In this document: piece after piece, positions 1 through 10,375 of the stretch
How positions within the stretch are numbered: position 1 is the stretch's first letter
Layout of the letters: each line of letters begins with the position of its first letter
Source: Thetidibacter halocola
Lineage (GTDB): Bacteria; Pseudomonadota; Alphaproteobacteria; Rhodobacterales; Rhodobacteraceae
Assembly (NCBI RefSeq): GCF_018224955.1
Contig: NZ_JAGTUU010000011.1
Location: 1-64,000, forward strand
Direction of reading: 5' to 3'
DNA length: 64,000 nt
Notes under the pieces: generated by a model
What the model was told of the DNA's origin: nothing
Database searches by the model: none
Seen by the model: the letters and a program-made list of their open reading frames with translations, nothing else
Translations under genes and position numbers: made by a program

Positions 1-147
1 CGTCAGGTTCTTCACACCGCTGTCGACGATCGCCTGGATCAGAAGTTCCGGAATGCCGCAAAGACCGAAGCCACCAGACGCGATCAGCATGCCGTCATGC
101 AGCACACCCTCCAGCGCCTCGGCAGCACTGCCGTAGACCTTTTTCAT
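1..147 (-). CDS. scoA: 3-oxoacid CoA-transferase subunit A, 5' part only
   Basis: The first 49 codons are present; the rest lies left of the window. The product opens with MKKVYGSAAEALEGVL and continues with GGFGLCGIPELLI, the glycine-rich N-terminal block of the alpha subunit of succinyl-CoA:3-ketoacid (SCOT-type) CoA transferases. These cytoplasmic enzymes move CoA from succinyl-CoA to acetoacetate or a related 3-oxoacid. The ATG at 145-147 is preceded on the minus strand by a purine-rich GGGGAG. Subunit B would be expected next, outside the window. Family assignment is good; exact 3-oxoacid specificity cannot be judged from this fragment. Confidence 0.85.
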   Translation of the reverse strand, partial: MKKVYGSAAEALEGVLHDGMLIASGGFGLCGIPELLIQAIVDSGVKNLT

Positions 148-182
148 GGAAAACTCCCCGTTTCGATGACAGGGGTTTTCGC

Positions 183-224
183 CGCCGCGCAGCGTAGAGT
201 CAATGCGCGGCGCCCGATCGGGCG
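183..224. terminator. stem-loop downstream of topA
   Basis: Just after the topA stop codon on the minus strand, the spacer to scoA holds a perfect 8-bp inverted repeat, CGCCGCGC at 183-190 and GCGCGGCG at 205-212, around a 14-nt loop. It partly overlaps a 14-bp palindrome, CGCCCGATCGGGCG, at 211-224. There is no clear U tract, so termination is inferred from position and stem strength only. Confidence 0.35.
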
Positions 225-225
225 A

Positions 226-2889
<2,664 letters not shown>

Positions 2890-3025
2890 CGGGCGCTTCA
2901 CCTCTTGAATGGTCGGGTCAACGGATTTTGCGGACCGCTCCGGCCCGCGTATGGCGTTCAGGCATGTGGGGTGCAAGGGGGATTTGTCAATTGCGGGTGG
3001 CGGCGAGGCCCCGCGACACGGTCGC

Positions 3026-4186
3026 TCAGCGCGGGTCGACCAGCGACAGCAGGCCGCCGGGCTGGCGGCGGATGCGGCCGTCCATTTCCAGGTCGGTCAG
3101 CACCGGTGCCACCTGCGCCGGAAAGCCGCCGAGGTCGCGGATCAGCTGATCCTCGGCCAGCGGCGAGGGGCCCAGCCGCGCCAGGATCTCGCCATGCAGG
3201 ACGGCGGTCTCGCGCAGGCTGCGGCGTTCGGGCGGCGGATCTGCGATGACGGGCGCGGCGAAAGGCAGGTCTGGCTGCACGGGCTCCGCCAGCGGGCCCA
3301 GCGCCTCGAGTACGTCAGCCGCGTCACGCACCAGGCGCGCGCCGTCGCGGATCAGCATGTTGCAGCCTGCGGCGCGCGCGTCGAACGGGTGGCCGGGCAC
3401 CGCCAGCACCTCGCGCCCCTGGTCGAGCGCGCCGCGCGCGGTGATGAGAGAGCCCGATTTTCCCGCCGCCTCGACCACCACGACAGCGCGTGCGAGGCCC
3501 GAGACGATGCGATTGCGGGTCGGGAAATGCCGCGCGACCGGTTGCATGCCAACGGGCTGCTCGCTGATCCGCGCGCCGCCTGAACTGGCGATATCCTCGC
3601 CGAGTTGGGTGTTTTCCGACGGATAGAGCACGTCGACCCCGCCTGCCATGACGGCGACGGTGCCGGTTTCCAGCGCGGCGTGATGGGCCGCAGCGTCGAT
3701 CCCGCGCGCCAGCCCCGAGACGACGACGATTCCCGCCTGCCCCAGCCCGACCGCCAGAGACCGCGCCATGCGCAGGCCCAGCGACGAGGCGTTGCGCGCA
3801 CCGACCAGCGCGACCATGGGCCGGCGCAGGATGGCGTGATCGCCCGTCACCCAAAGCGCCGGAGGCGCGTCGGGCAGGTCCAGAAGCAATGCGGGGTAAT
3901 CGGCCTCGCCCGCGCAGACCAGGCGGGCACCGCAGGCGCGCGCGGCCTTCATCTCGGCCAGGACGACGCCAATGGGACAGGCCTCGTAGCGGTCGACCCC
4001 GGCGGCGCGGGCGACCTCGGGCAGCGCGTCCAGCGCGGCCCCGGCGGAACCATGTTCGGAAATCAGGCGCCAGAAGGTGGTGGGCCCCACGCGGCGCGAG
4101 CGCAAGAGACGAAGCCAGGACACACGGTCATCTTCCGTGGTGGGTGGGAGTGGGGGGTGAGTGGAAGAGTAGCTGTGTTCCGTCAT
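3026..4186 (-). CDS. dprA: DNA processing protein DprA (Smf)
   Basis: DprA binds incoming single-stranded DNA and loads RecA during natural transformation; in Rhodobacter it also serves reception of gene transfer agent DNA. The 386-residue protein has an N-terminal HhH-like part (LRSRRVGPTTFWRLISEHG) and then the Rossmann-like DprA core with VALVGARNASSLG, VVSGLARGIDAAAHHAAL and the motif SGSLITARGALDQGREV. A C-terminal winged-helix-like segment (LRDLGGFPAQVAPVLTDLEMDGRIRR) ends the protein. The start at 4186 is preceded by GGGGCCAGG; an ATG at 4213 in the same frame is possible but has no evident ribosome site. topA follows on the same strand, and a CtrA-like box lies just upstream. Confidence 0.93.
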   Translation of the reverse strand: MTEHSYSSTHPPLPPTTEDDRVSWLRLLRSRRVGPTTFWRLISEHGSAGAALDALPEVARAAGVDRYEACPIGVVLAEMKAARACGARLVCAGEADYPALLLDLPDAPPALWVTGDHAILRRPMVALVGARNASSLGLRMARSLAVGLGQAGIVVVSGLARGIDAAAHHAALETGTVAVMAGGVDVLYPSENTQLGEDIASSGGARISEQPVGMQPVARHFPTRNRIVSGLARAVVVVEAAGKSGSLITARGALDQGREVLAVPGHPFDARAAGCNMLIRDGARLVRDAADVLEALGPLAEPVQPDLPFAAPVIADPPPERRSLRETAVLHGEILARLGPSPLAEDQLIRDLGGFPAQVAPVLTDLEMDGRIRRQPGGLLSLVDPR

Positions 4187-4230
4187 CCTGGCCCCGTCGT
4201 CTTGCAGGATCATGGGTAGCGCGACAGTGG

Positions 4231-4247
4231 TTAACCAGCGGTAAACC
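4231..4247 (-). promoter_or_regulatory. near-consensus CtrA-type site upstream of dprA
   Basis: Read on the minus strand, the sequence is TTTACCGCTGGTTAAC. This matches the alphaproteobacterial CtrA consensus TTAA-N7-TTAAC with one mismatch (TTTA for TTAA) and exact 7-nt spacing. It overlaps the palindrome TGGTTAACCA (4228-4237). It sits 18 nt upstream of the alternative dprA ATG at 4213 and 45 nt upstream of the preferred start at 4186. CtrA control of competence-type genes including dprA is described in Rhodobacter capsulatus; binding here is inference. Confidence 0.5.
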
Positions 4248-4297
4248 GCGACGCTCCAATTCGACGAAAAACGCCTGGTCCGCGAAAAACTTGGCTT

Positions 4298-4311
4298 GGC
4301 GCCGCGGCGCC
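4298..4311. repeat. GC-rich palindrome between tldD and dprA
   Basis: A perfect palindrome, GGCGCCGCGGCGCC, lies about 100 nt downstream of the tldD stop on the minus strand. It could fold into a short hairpin in the tldD transcript, but it lacks a U tract. The rest of the roughly 200-nt tldD-dprA gap shows no gene. Confidence 0.3.
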
Positions 4312-4409
4312 CGGCTCTCGCAAGACGCGAAATGCCCAGATATCGCTCAACTGCCCGAATCCTGCGCAGCGTGGCCAGCGCAGGATCGGCGCGAGAGGCA
4401 GTGGGCGGC

Positions 4410-5831
4410 TCAGGTCACCGCGCCGCCGACCGTCAGTCCGCCGATCATCACCGTCGGCTGGCCGACACCCACCGGCACCCATTGCCCGGCCTTGCCGCAA
4501 TTGCCCATGCCGGGGTCCAGCGCCATGTCGTTGCCCAGCGCCCGGATATTGAGCAGCGCCGTCGCCCCGTCGCCGATCAGGGTCGCGCCCTTGACCGGCG
4601 CGCCCACCTTGCCGTCCTTCACGCGGTAGGCCTCGGTGCAGCTGAACACGAACTTGCCGTTGGTGATATCCACCTGCCCACCGCCGAACCCCACCGCCCA
4701 GATGCCGTCCTTGAGGTCGCCGACGATGTCCTGGGGATCGGCCTCTCCGCCCAGCATGTAGGTGTTGGTCATGCGCGGCATCGGGATGTGCGCGTAGGAT
4801 TCGCGCCGTCCGTTGCCGGTGGGCGCGACGCCCATCAGCCGGGCATTCTGCCGGTCCTGCATGTAGCCCACCAGCACGCCATCCTCGATCAGAACGTTCT
4901 TGCCGCTGGGCGTGCCTTCGTCATCCACGGTGATGCTGCCGCGACGGTCCAGGATGGTGCCGTCGTCCAGCACCGTCACGCCGGGTGCCGCCACGCGCTG
5001 GCCCATCAGCCCGGCAAAGGCGGAACTGCCCTTGCGATTGAAATCGCCCTCGAGCCCGTGGCCGATCGCCTCGTGCAGCAGGATGCCGGGCCAGCCCGGC
5101 CCCAGCACGATGTCCATCACGCCCGCCGGCGCCGGTTCGGCGCGCAGGTTGACCAGGGCGATGCGCAGCGCCTCGCGCGCCTTGGCCTGCCAGTCGGCGG
5201 GGTCCAGCAGCCCGTCGAGGCCGACACGCCCACCGCCGCCCGCCGTGCCGGTCTCGCGCCGGCCGTCCTGTTCGACGATGACCGAGACGTTGACCCGCGT
5301 CATCGGGCGCACATCCGTCACCAGCCCGCCCTCGGGCCGCAGGATCGCGACCTCCTGCAGCGAGGCGGCGATGGTCGCCGTCACCTGCACCACACGCGGG
5401 TCGAGGTCGCGGGCAAAGGCGTCGATCTCGCGCAGCGTCTCAACCTTGACCGGAAAGCTCGCCCCGGCGATCGGGTCGGCATCGGTGTAGAGCCGCGTGT
5501 TGGTGCCCGCCGGTGGCGGCGCCATCACCCCGCCGCCGTCGCCCACCGCCAGCCGCGCCGTGTCCGAGGCGCGCTTCAGCGCGGATTCGCTGATCTCGGT
5601 GGAATGCGCATAGCCGGCCACCTCTCCCTTGACGGCGCGCAGGCCGAATCCCTCGGCGGCGTCGTAGCTCGCGGTCTTGATGCGCCCGTCGTCGAAGACC
5701 AGCACCTCGGACCGGCGGCGTTCGAGAAACAACTCGCCGTCCTCGGCGCCGGAAAGCGCCTGTTTCAGCAGCTGAGCGGCGCGATCACGGTCCAGATGCG
5801 TGTCGAACGGGGCGAAGGGGGCGTCGGCCAT
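4410..5831 (-). CDS. tldD: metalloprotease TldD
   Basis: TldD is the zinc-bearing subunit of the cytoplasmic TldD/TldE (PmbA) protease, which degrades unfolded peptides and matures ribosomal peptides and the CcdA antitoxin in E. coli. The 473-residue product carries HEAIGHGLEGD, with zinc-ligand and catalytic candidates H253, E254 and H258. Length and layout are normal for TldD. The ATG at 5831 follows CCGAGGA at good spacing. No tldE/pmbA partner is in this window; in many genomes it is elsewhere. The gene is divergent from ctaC. A perfect FNR-type palindrome begins 15 nt upstream of the start codon, so oxygen-linked regulation is possible. Confidence 0.95.
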   Translation of the reverse strand: MADAPFAPFDTHLDRDRAAQLLKQALSGAEDGELFLERRRSEVLVFDDGRIKTASYDAAEGFGLRAVKGEVAGYAHSTEISESALKRASDTARLAVGDGGGVMAPPPAGTNTRLYTDADPIAGASFPVKVETLREIDAFARDLDPRVVQVTATIAASLQEVAILRPEGGLVTDVRPMTRVNVSVIVEQDGRRETGTAGGGGRVGLDGLLDPADWQAKAREALRIALVNLRAEPAPAGVMDIVLGPGWPGILLHEAIGHGLEGDFNRKGSSAFAGLMGQRVAAPGVTVLDDGTILDRRGSITVDDEGTPSGKNVLIEDGVLVGYMQDRQNARLMGVAPTGNGRRESYAHIPMPRMTNTYMLGGEADPQDIVGDLKDGIWAVGFGGGQVDITNGKFVFSCTEAYRVKDGKVGAPVKGATLIGDGATALLNIRALGNDMALDPGMGNCGKAGQWVPVGVGQPTVMIGGLTVGGAVT

Positions 5832-5845
5832 GCGTGTCCTCGGGG

Positions 5846-5859
5846 TTGATCCAGATCAA
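5846..5859. promoter_or_regulatory. FNR/FnrL-type palindrome
   Basis: TTGATCCAGATCAA is an exact match to the FNR family consensus TTGAT-N4-ATCAA. It lies in the divergent tldD-ctaC spacer, 15 nt from the tldD start codon and about 172 nt upstream of ctaC. Its position near tldD would suit repression of tldD; action on the oxidase operon would require a distal promoter. Sequence match is direct; function is inferred. Confidence 0.55.
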
Positions 5860-5905
5860 GAAAAGCGGCGGTTTGCCGCAAGGCGAGTTCTTTATCGTCG
5901 GAGCA

Positions 5906-5934
5906 GAATATGATTTCTAGCAGACGATACGCAA
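5906..5934 (-). promoter_or_regulatory. candidate sigma70 promoter of tldD
   Basis: On the minus strand, TTGCGT (5929-5934) and ATATTC (5906-5911) are separated by 17 nt. If used, transcription would start near 5899 and the FNR-type palindrome would lie downstream of the start, a position suited to repression. The -10 match is weak. Confidence 0.3.
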
Positions 5935-6030
5935 TGGGAGGGGTTGCGCAGTCGGCGCAAGCATGTCCCTAGACCGCAGGCCCGCCCCGCGGCGCGGCAC
6001 GACACAAGACGAAAACGATCAGGAAGTGAC

Positions 6031-6906
6031 ATGAGCATCAAGACGATCCTTTCAAGCCTGGGCGCCGCCATGATCGCCGCGCCGGCGATGGCGCAGGGCC
6101 TCGACGTCGTGGGCCGGCCCCATGACGGCATGACCGGGTTCCAGCCCGCCGCAACCGAACTGGCACGGGACCTGCAGTGGCTGGATGGCATGATCCTCGT
6201 CATCATCACGGCGATCACGCTGTTCGTGACGGCGCTGCTGGCTTTCGTGATCGTGCGTTACAACCAGCGCACCAACCCGACGCCGAAATCCTTCACCCAC
6301 AACACCCCGCTGGAAATCGCCTGGACGGTCGGACCGATCCTGATCCTGGTGTTCATCGGCGCCTTCTCGCTGCCCGTGCTGTTCAAGCAGCAGGAGATCC
6401 CCGAGGGCGACATCACCATCAAGGTGACCGGCTACCAGTGGTATTGGGGCTACGAGTATGTGGGCACCGACCTGGCCTATGACAGCTACATGATCGGCGC
6501 GCCCGCCACCGGCGGCGAAAACCGCATGACCCCCGAGGTCGAGGCCCAGCTGGTCGAGGCAGGCTACACCAAGGAAGACTTCCTGCTGGCGACCGACACC
6601 GCCGTGGTCGTGCCCGTGGGCAAGACCGTGGTGATGCAGGTGACCGGCGCGGACGTGATCCACAGCTGGACCATCCCGGCCTTCGGCGTGAAGCAGGATG
6701 CAGTCCCCGGTCGCCTGGCGGAACTGTGGTTCAACGCCGAGCGCGAGGGCGTCTATTTCGGCCAGTGCTCGGAACTCTGCGGCATCGCGCATGCCTACAT
6801 GCCGATCACGGTCAAGGTCGTCTCGGAAGCGGCCTATGAGGCCTGGCTCCAGCGCTCGATCGAGGACGGCGGCTATGTCGACGTCCGCGAGGTGCTGACG
6901 AACTGA
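6031..6906 (+). CDS. ctaC: cytochrome c oxidase subunit II (aa3-type)
   Basis: Subunit II receives electrons from cytochrome c through its dinuclear CuA centre. The 291-residue protein has a signal-like N-terminus ([21 protein letters not shown]), two transmembrane helices (around residues 50-75 and 95-120) and a periplasmic cupredoxin domain. CuA ligands are visible as H211 in HSWTIPAFG and C246, E248, C250, H254 and M257 in [12 protein letters not shown]. The start at 6031 follows AGGAAG; the frame is open upstream, but that stretch is arginine-rich and non-homologous. It heads the ctaC-ctaB-coxF-ctaG-ctaE group. Subunit I is not in the window. Confidence 0.97.
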   Translation: MSIKTILSSLGAAMIAAPAMAQGLDVVGRPHDGMTGFQPAATELARDLQWLDGMILVIITAITLFVTALLAFVIVRYNQRTNPTPKSFTHNTPLEIAWTVGPILILVFIGAFSLPVLFKQQEIPEGDITIKVTGYQWYWGYEYVGTDLAYDSYMIGAPATGGENRMTPEVEAQLVEAGYTKEDFLLATDTAVVVPVGKTVVMQVTGADVIHSWTIPAFGVKQDAVPGRLAELWFNAEREGVYFGQCSELCGIAHAYMPITVKVVSEAAYEAWLQRSIEDGGYVDVREVLTN

Positions 6907-6996
6907 TCCCGGCACGGCCCGGCATGACCGGGCGCGCCAACCGGCAGGGCGGGGGTTCCCCCGCCCGCCTTGCAGAAAAGACCGACGGACGGACCC

Positions 6997-7932
6997 ATGA
7001 CCGACGCCAGCTTCGACAGCAGGACACTGACGCAGGAAGCGCAATTCGGCGACTATTTCGCCCTGCTCAAGCCGCGTGTCATGACGCTGGTCGTCTTCAC
7101 CGCCTTCGTCGGCCTGCTGGCCGCGCCGGAAACGGTGCATCCCTTCGTCGGCTTCTGCGCGATCCTCTTCATCGCCGTGGGCGGCGGCGCCTCGGGCGCG
7201 CTGAACATGTGGTATGACAGCGACATCGACGCCGTCATGCGCCGCACGGCGAAACGTCCGATCCCCGCCGGCAAGGTGACGCGGGACGAGGCGCTGGCCA
7301 TCGGGCTGACGCTGTCCGTCTTTTCGGTCGTGTTCCTGGGGCTGGCGACCAACTGGCTCGCCGCCGGGCTGCTGGCCTTCACCATCTTCTTCTACGTCGT
7401 GATCTATACGATGTGGCTCAAGCGGCTGACGCCGCAGAACATCGTGATCGGCGGCGCCGCCGGGGCCTTTCCCCCGATGATCGGCTGGGCTGCCGCGACC
7501 GGCGACATCTCGACCGCGTCGGTGCTGATGTTCTGCCTGACATTCCTGTGGACCCCGCCACATTTCTGGGCGCTCGCCCTGTTCGTGCGGATGGACTACG
7601 ACAACGCCACCGTCCCGATGCTGACCGTGACCCACGGACGCCGGGCGACCCGCACCCATATCCTTGTCTACACCGTGCTGCTGGCGGTCTTTGCGCTGGG
7701 CCTGGGCCTGACGCAGGTGGGCGGGCCGGTCTACCTGGCCGTGGCCGTGGTGCTGAACGCGCTGTTCCTGAAAGGCGCCTGGGCGATCTGGCGCCGTGAC
7801 GAGGCCGCGTCCGAGGCCGACAACTTTCGCGTCGAGAAGAAGTTCTTCAAGCTGTCGCTGCTTTATCTCTTCGCGCATTTCGGCGCGATCCTGCTCGAGG
7901 CCGGGATCGACCGGCTGGGGGTCTTCGCATGA
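6997..7932 (+). CDS. ctaB: protoheme IX farnesyltransferase (heme O synthase)
   Basis: CtaB attaches a farnesyl group to heme b to make heme O, the precursor of the heme A used by aa3 oxidase. The 311-residue membrane protein belongs to the UbiA prenyltransferase family. It has several hydrophobic helices and the Mg-prenyl-diphosphate motif beginning at N70 ([14 protein letters not shown], with D74 and D78). It has a second aspartate region, [10 protein letters not shown]. The ATG at 6997 is preferred over an in-frame TTG at 6970. The last codon overlaps the coxF start in an ATGA junction, showing translational coupling in the operon. Confidence 0.96.
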   Translation: MTDASFDSRTLTQEAQFGDYFALLKPRVMTLVVFTAFVGLLAAPETVHPFVGFCAILFIAVGGGASGALNMWYDSDIDAVMRRTAKRPIPAGKVTRDEALAIGLTLSVFSVVFLGLATNWLAAGLLAFTIFFYVVIYTMWLKRLTPQNIVIGGAAGAFPPMIGWAAATGDISTASVLMFCLTFLWTPPHFWALALFVRMDYDNATVPMLTVTHGRRATRTHILVYTVLLAVFALGLGLTQVGGPVYLAVAVVLNALFLKGAWAIWRRDEAASEADNFRVEKKFFKLSLLYLFAHFGAILLEAGIDRLGVFA

Positions 7933-8102
7933 GCCTGAACCGGCAGCATGAGATTCATGGCCGCCGCTTTGGCCGCAATCTGGGCGTCGGCCTTGTGCTG
8001 GGGGCGCTGATCGCGATCATCTTCGGCCTGACCGTCGTCAAGATCGAGCGTGGCGACTTCCAGGTGCAACCGCAGACGCAGGGGGTGTCCAATGGCAATT
8101 GA
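7929..8102 (+). CDS. small single-pass oxidase-assembly protein, CoxF-like
   Basis: A 57-residue protein lies between ctaB and ctaG: a basic N-terminus ([17 protein letters not shown]), one transmembrane helix (roughly residues 19-37, [19 protein letters not shown]) and a short polar tail. Small proteins of this form occupy the same place in other Rhodobacteraceae oxidase operons and are called CoxF or cytochrome oxidase assembly protein. The start overlaps the ctaB stop (ATGA), and the final 11 nt overlap the ctaG start, so translation of all three is probably coupled. The exact role is unknown. Confidence 0.82.
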   Translation: MSLNRQHEIHGRRFGRNLGVGLVLGALIAIIFGLTVVKIERGDFQVQPQTQGVSNGN

Positions 8103-8676
8103 CGCAAAGACCAGGACCGTTCTCCAGACGGCCGGCACAGTCGTCCTGATGGGCAGCCTGGCCTGGGCCTCGGTACCGTTCTACGACTGGTTCTGCCGCG
8201 TCACCGGCTTTGGCGGCACGCCCAACGTGGCGACTGCCGCAGGCGACGTGCTGGACCAGACGATCAAGATCAAGTTCGACGCCTCGAAGGAACGCGGCAT
8301 GCCGTGGGACTTCCGCCCCGTCGAGCACGAAATGACGATCCGCATCGGCGAAGAGGGCCTGGCCTTCTACGAGGCCTACAACCCGACCGACCGCGTCGTG
8401 GCTGGATCGGCCAGTTACAACGTCACGCCCTACGAGGCCGGCGCCTTCTTTTCCAAGATCCAGTGCTTCTGTTTCGAGGAGCAGGTGCTGCAGCCGGGTG
8501 AACGGGTGCTGATGCCGGTCAGCTTCTTCGTCGATCCGGGCATCGTGACGGACCGCGACGCGAAATACACAAAGCACATCACGCTTTCCTACACTTTCCA
8601 CGAGATCGACCTGCCCGAAGAGGCGCAGGCCGCGCTCGCAACCGAACAGGACGCGCCCGGCGCGTCCCTGAACTGA
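8092..8676 (+). CDS. ctaG: cytochrome c oxidase copper chaperone CtaG/Cox11
   Basis: CtaG (Cox11) delivers copper to the CuB site of subunit I. The 194-residue protein has an N-terminal membrane anchor (around residues 10-28) and a periplasmic Ig-like domain. The copper-binding CFCF motif is at residues 125-128 (KIQCFCFEEQ), followed by the conserved LMPVSFFVDP segment. The ATG at 8092 follows GCAGGGGGTGTCC and lies inside the end of coxF; an upstream in-frame ATG at 8050 would add an arginine-rich extension absent from the family. Length is standard. Confidence 0.96.
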   Translation: MAIDAKTRTVLQTAGTVVLMGSLAWASVPFYDWFCRVTGFGGTPNVATAAGDVLDQTIKIKFDASKERGMPWDFRPVEHEMTIRIGEEGLAFYEAYNPTDRVVAGSASYNVTPYEAGAFFSKIQCFCFEEQVLQPGERVLMPVSFFVDPGIVTDRDAKYTKHITLSYTFHEIDLPEEAQAALATEQDAPGASLN

Positions 8677-8694
8677 CGCCTAACGAGGGAACCG

Positions 8695-9501
8695 ATGGCA
8701 CACGCTAAGAACCACGATTACCACATCCTGAACCCCTCCATCTGGCCCTTCGCCGGCGCGGTGGCGGGCTTCGTCATGCTTTTCGGAGCGGTCCTGTTCT
8801 TCCACGACCGCGGTCCGTGGATGCTTCTCATCGGCCTGGTCGGTGTGCTTTACGTCATGTTCGGCTGGTGGGCGGACGTTGTCGCGGAAAGCCAAGTGGG
8901 CGACCACACCCCGGTGGTGAGCATCGGCCTGAAATACGGCTTCATCCTGTTCATCATGTCCGAGGTGATGTTCTTCTTCGCCTGGTTCTGGTCGTTCTTC
9001 AAGCACGCGCTCTACCCGATGGATCCGGGTGGTATGAGCCCAGCGGTGGATGGCGTCTGGCCGCCCGCGGGAATCGAGACCTTCGACCCCTGGCACCTGC
9101 CGCTGATCAACACGCTGATCCTGCTGTGCTCGGGCGCGGCGGCGACCTGGGCGCACCATGCGCTGGTGCACGAGAACAACCGCGAGGACATGAAGCGCGG
9201 CCTGATCCTGGCCATCGCACTCGGCGCGCTGTTCACCGTGTTCCAGGTCTACGAATACGGTCACGCGGCCTTCGGCTTTGCCGGCAACATCTATGGTGCG
9301 AACTTCTTCATGGCGACGGGCTTTCACGGCGCCCACGTGGTGATCGGGACGATCTTCCTGTTCGTCTGCCTGCTGCGCCTGATGAAAGGCCATTTCACCC
9401 AGGACAAGCATATCGGCTTCGAGGCGGCTGCCTGGTACTGGCACTTCGTCGACGTGGTGTGGCTGTTCCTGTTTGCCGCCGTTTACATCTGGGGCGGCTG
9501 A
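8695..9501 (+). CDS. ctaE: cytochrome c oxidase subunit III
   Basis: Subunit III is the seven-helix membrane subunit that stabilises the aa3 oxidase core. The 268-residue protein starts [19 protein letters not shown] and contains the family segments [45 protein letters not shown] and [23 protein letters not shown]. The start codon is 18 nt after ctaG and is preceded by AACGAGGGAACCG. A strong terminator-like hairpin follows at 9527, so the core oxidase operon probably ends here. Confidence 0.97.
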   Translation: MAHAKNHDYHILNPSIWPFAGAVAGFVMLFGAVLFFHDRGPWMLLIGLVGVLYVMFGWWADVVAESQVGDHTPVVSIGLKYGFILFIMSEVMFFFAWFWSFFKHALYPMDPGGMSPAVDGVWPPAGIETFDPWHLPLINTLILLCSGAAATWAHHALVHENNREDMKRGLILAIALGALFTVFQVYEYGHAAFGFAGNIYGANFFMATGFHGAHVVIGTIFLFVCLLRLMKGHFTQDKHIGFEAAAWYWHFVDVVWLFLFAAVYIWGG

Positions 9502-9526
9502 CCAGCCCCCAGGCCCAAGGACAGAG

Positions 9527-9553
9527 CGCCCGCCCTTTCGGCGGGCGTTTCCC
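9527..9553 (+). terminator. terminator-like hairpin after ctaE
   Basis: CGCCCGCC (9527-9534) and GGCGGGCG (9540-9547) form a perfect 8-bp stem with a 5-nt loop, followed by TTTCCCTTT. The position 25 nt after the ctaE stop fits an intrinsic terminator of the oxidase operon. Confidence 0.7.
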
Positions 9554-9556
9554 TTT

Positions 9557-9618
9557 GGGGGCTCTGCCCGGCGGGCCCACGGCCCGCTCCCCCGAGGTAT
9601 TTGAAGCCCAAAGAAGCC
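9557..9618 (-). repeat. dispersed intergenic hairpin element, copy A
   Basis: On the minus strand this stretch begins CTTCTTTGGGCTTC, continues AAATACCTCGGGGG, and has a central 7-bp stem GCGGGCC/GGCCCGC (9571-9577 with 9581-9587, 3-nt loop). It ends GGCAGAGCCCC. Two related copies lie at 14571 and 16165. It fills most of the ctaE-SURF1 gap. Confidence 0.5.
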
Positions 9619-9699
9619 CGCGACGCGTTCCGGGCGCCATCCGGGGATTGCACCCGCCGTCCGAGAGGCTAAACCCGGGGGGCAGGACAGGAGACGGAA

Positions 9700-10374
9700 G
9701 TGACACGCGCCATCGCCCCCATTTTGCTTGGTCTCGCCGGCATCGCGATCCTGCTCTGGCTGGGCCTGTGGCAGATGCAGCGGCTGGAGTGGAAGCGCGG
9801 CATCCTGACCGAGATCGAGACCACCATCGCGGGCGCGCCGCAGCCCCTGCCCAGCCTTGTCGCACCGGACGAGCAGCGCTATGCGCCGGTCGATCTGAGC
9901 GGGCGTATCGGGGCCGAGGCGCTGTTCGTGCTGGTTTCCGTCAAGCAGCGCGGCGCCGGCTGGCGGGTGATCTCGGGTTTCGAGACCGAAGACGGGCGGC
10001 GCGTGCTGCTGGACCGCGGCTATGTGCCGGTTGTGGACAAGACCGCGCCGCTGCGCGACGACCTGCTGGAGGTCGAGGGCAACCTGCACTGGCCCGACGA
10101 CCGCAACTCTTCGACGCCGGAAAACGACCAAGATGGGAACATCTGGTATGCCCGCGACATCGCCGCAATGGCCGAAGTATTGGGGACCGAGCCGCTGCTG
10201 GTCGTCGCGCGACGCATCACGCCGCCGGACCCCGGCCTGACCCCCCTGCCCGTCGACACGTCGGGCATTCCCAACGATCACCTGCAATACGCCGTCACAT
10301 GGTTCTCGCTGGCCGCGGTCTGGTTCCTCATGACCGCGCTCTGGACCTGGCGGCGCCTGAAGGAAGGCCCCTGA
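9700..10374 (+). CDS. SURF1 family cytochrome oxidase biogenesis protein
   Basis: SURF1 proteins help insert heme A into subunit I of aa3 oxidase. The 224-residue product has the two-helix SURF1 layout: an N-terminal helix (PILLGLAGIAILLWLGLWQMQRLEWK) and a C-terminal helix (YAVTWFSLAAVWFLMTALW), with a periplasmic domain between them. The family signature LGLWQMQRLEWKR and NDHLQYAVTWF are both present. Translation starts at GTG 9700 behind GGAGACGGAA. thrC starts two bases after the stop, so the two genes are likely co-transcribed. Confidence 0.93.
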   Translation: MTRAIAPILLGLAGIAILLWLGLWQMQRLEWKRGILTEIETTIAGAPQPLPSLVAPDEQRYAPVDLSGRIGAEALFVLVSVKQRGAGWRVISGFETEDGRRVLLDRGYVPVVDKTAPLRDDLLEVEGNLHWPDDRNSSTPENDQDGNIWYARDIAAMAEVLGTEPLLVVARRITPPDPGLTPLPVDTSGIPNDHLQYAVTWFSLAAVWFLMTALWTWRRLKEGP

Positions 10375-10375
10375 C

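Noticed and set aside
2890-2976. A 29-codon upstream extension of topA
   Set aside because: The family begins at the MPVVVVESPAKA segment, which has its own ribosome site. The extra residues show no conservation pattern.
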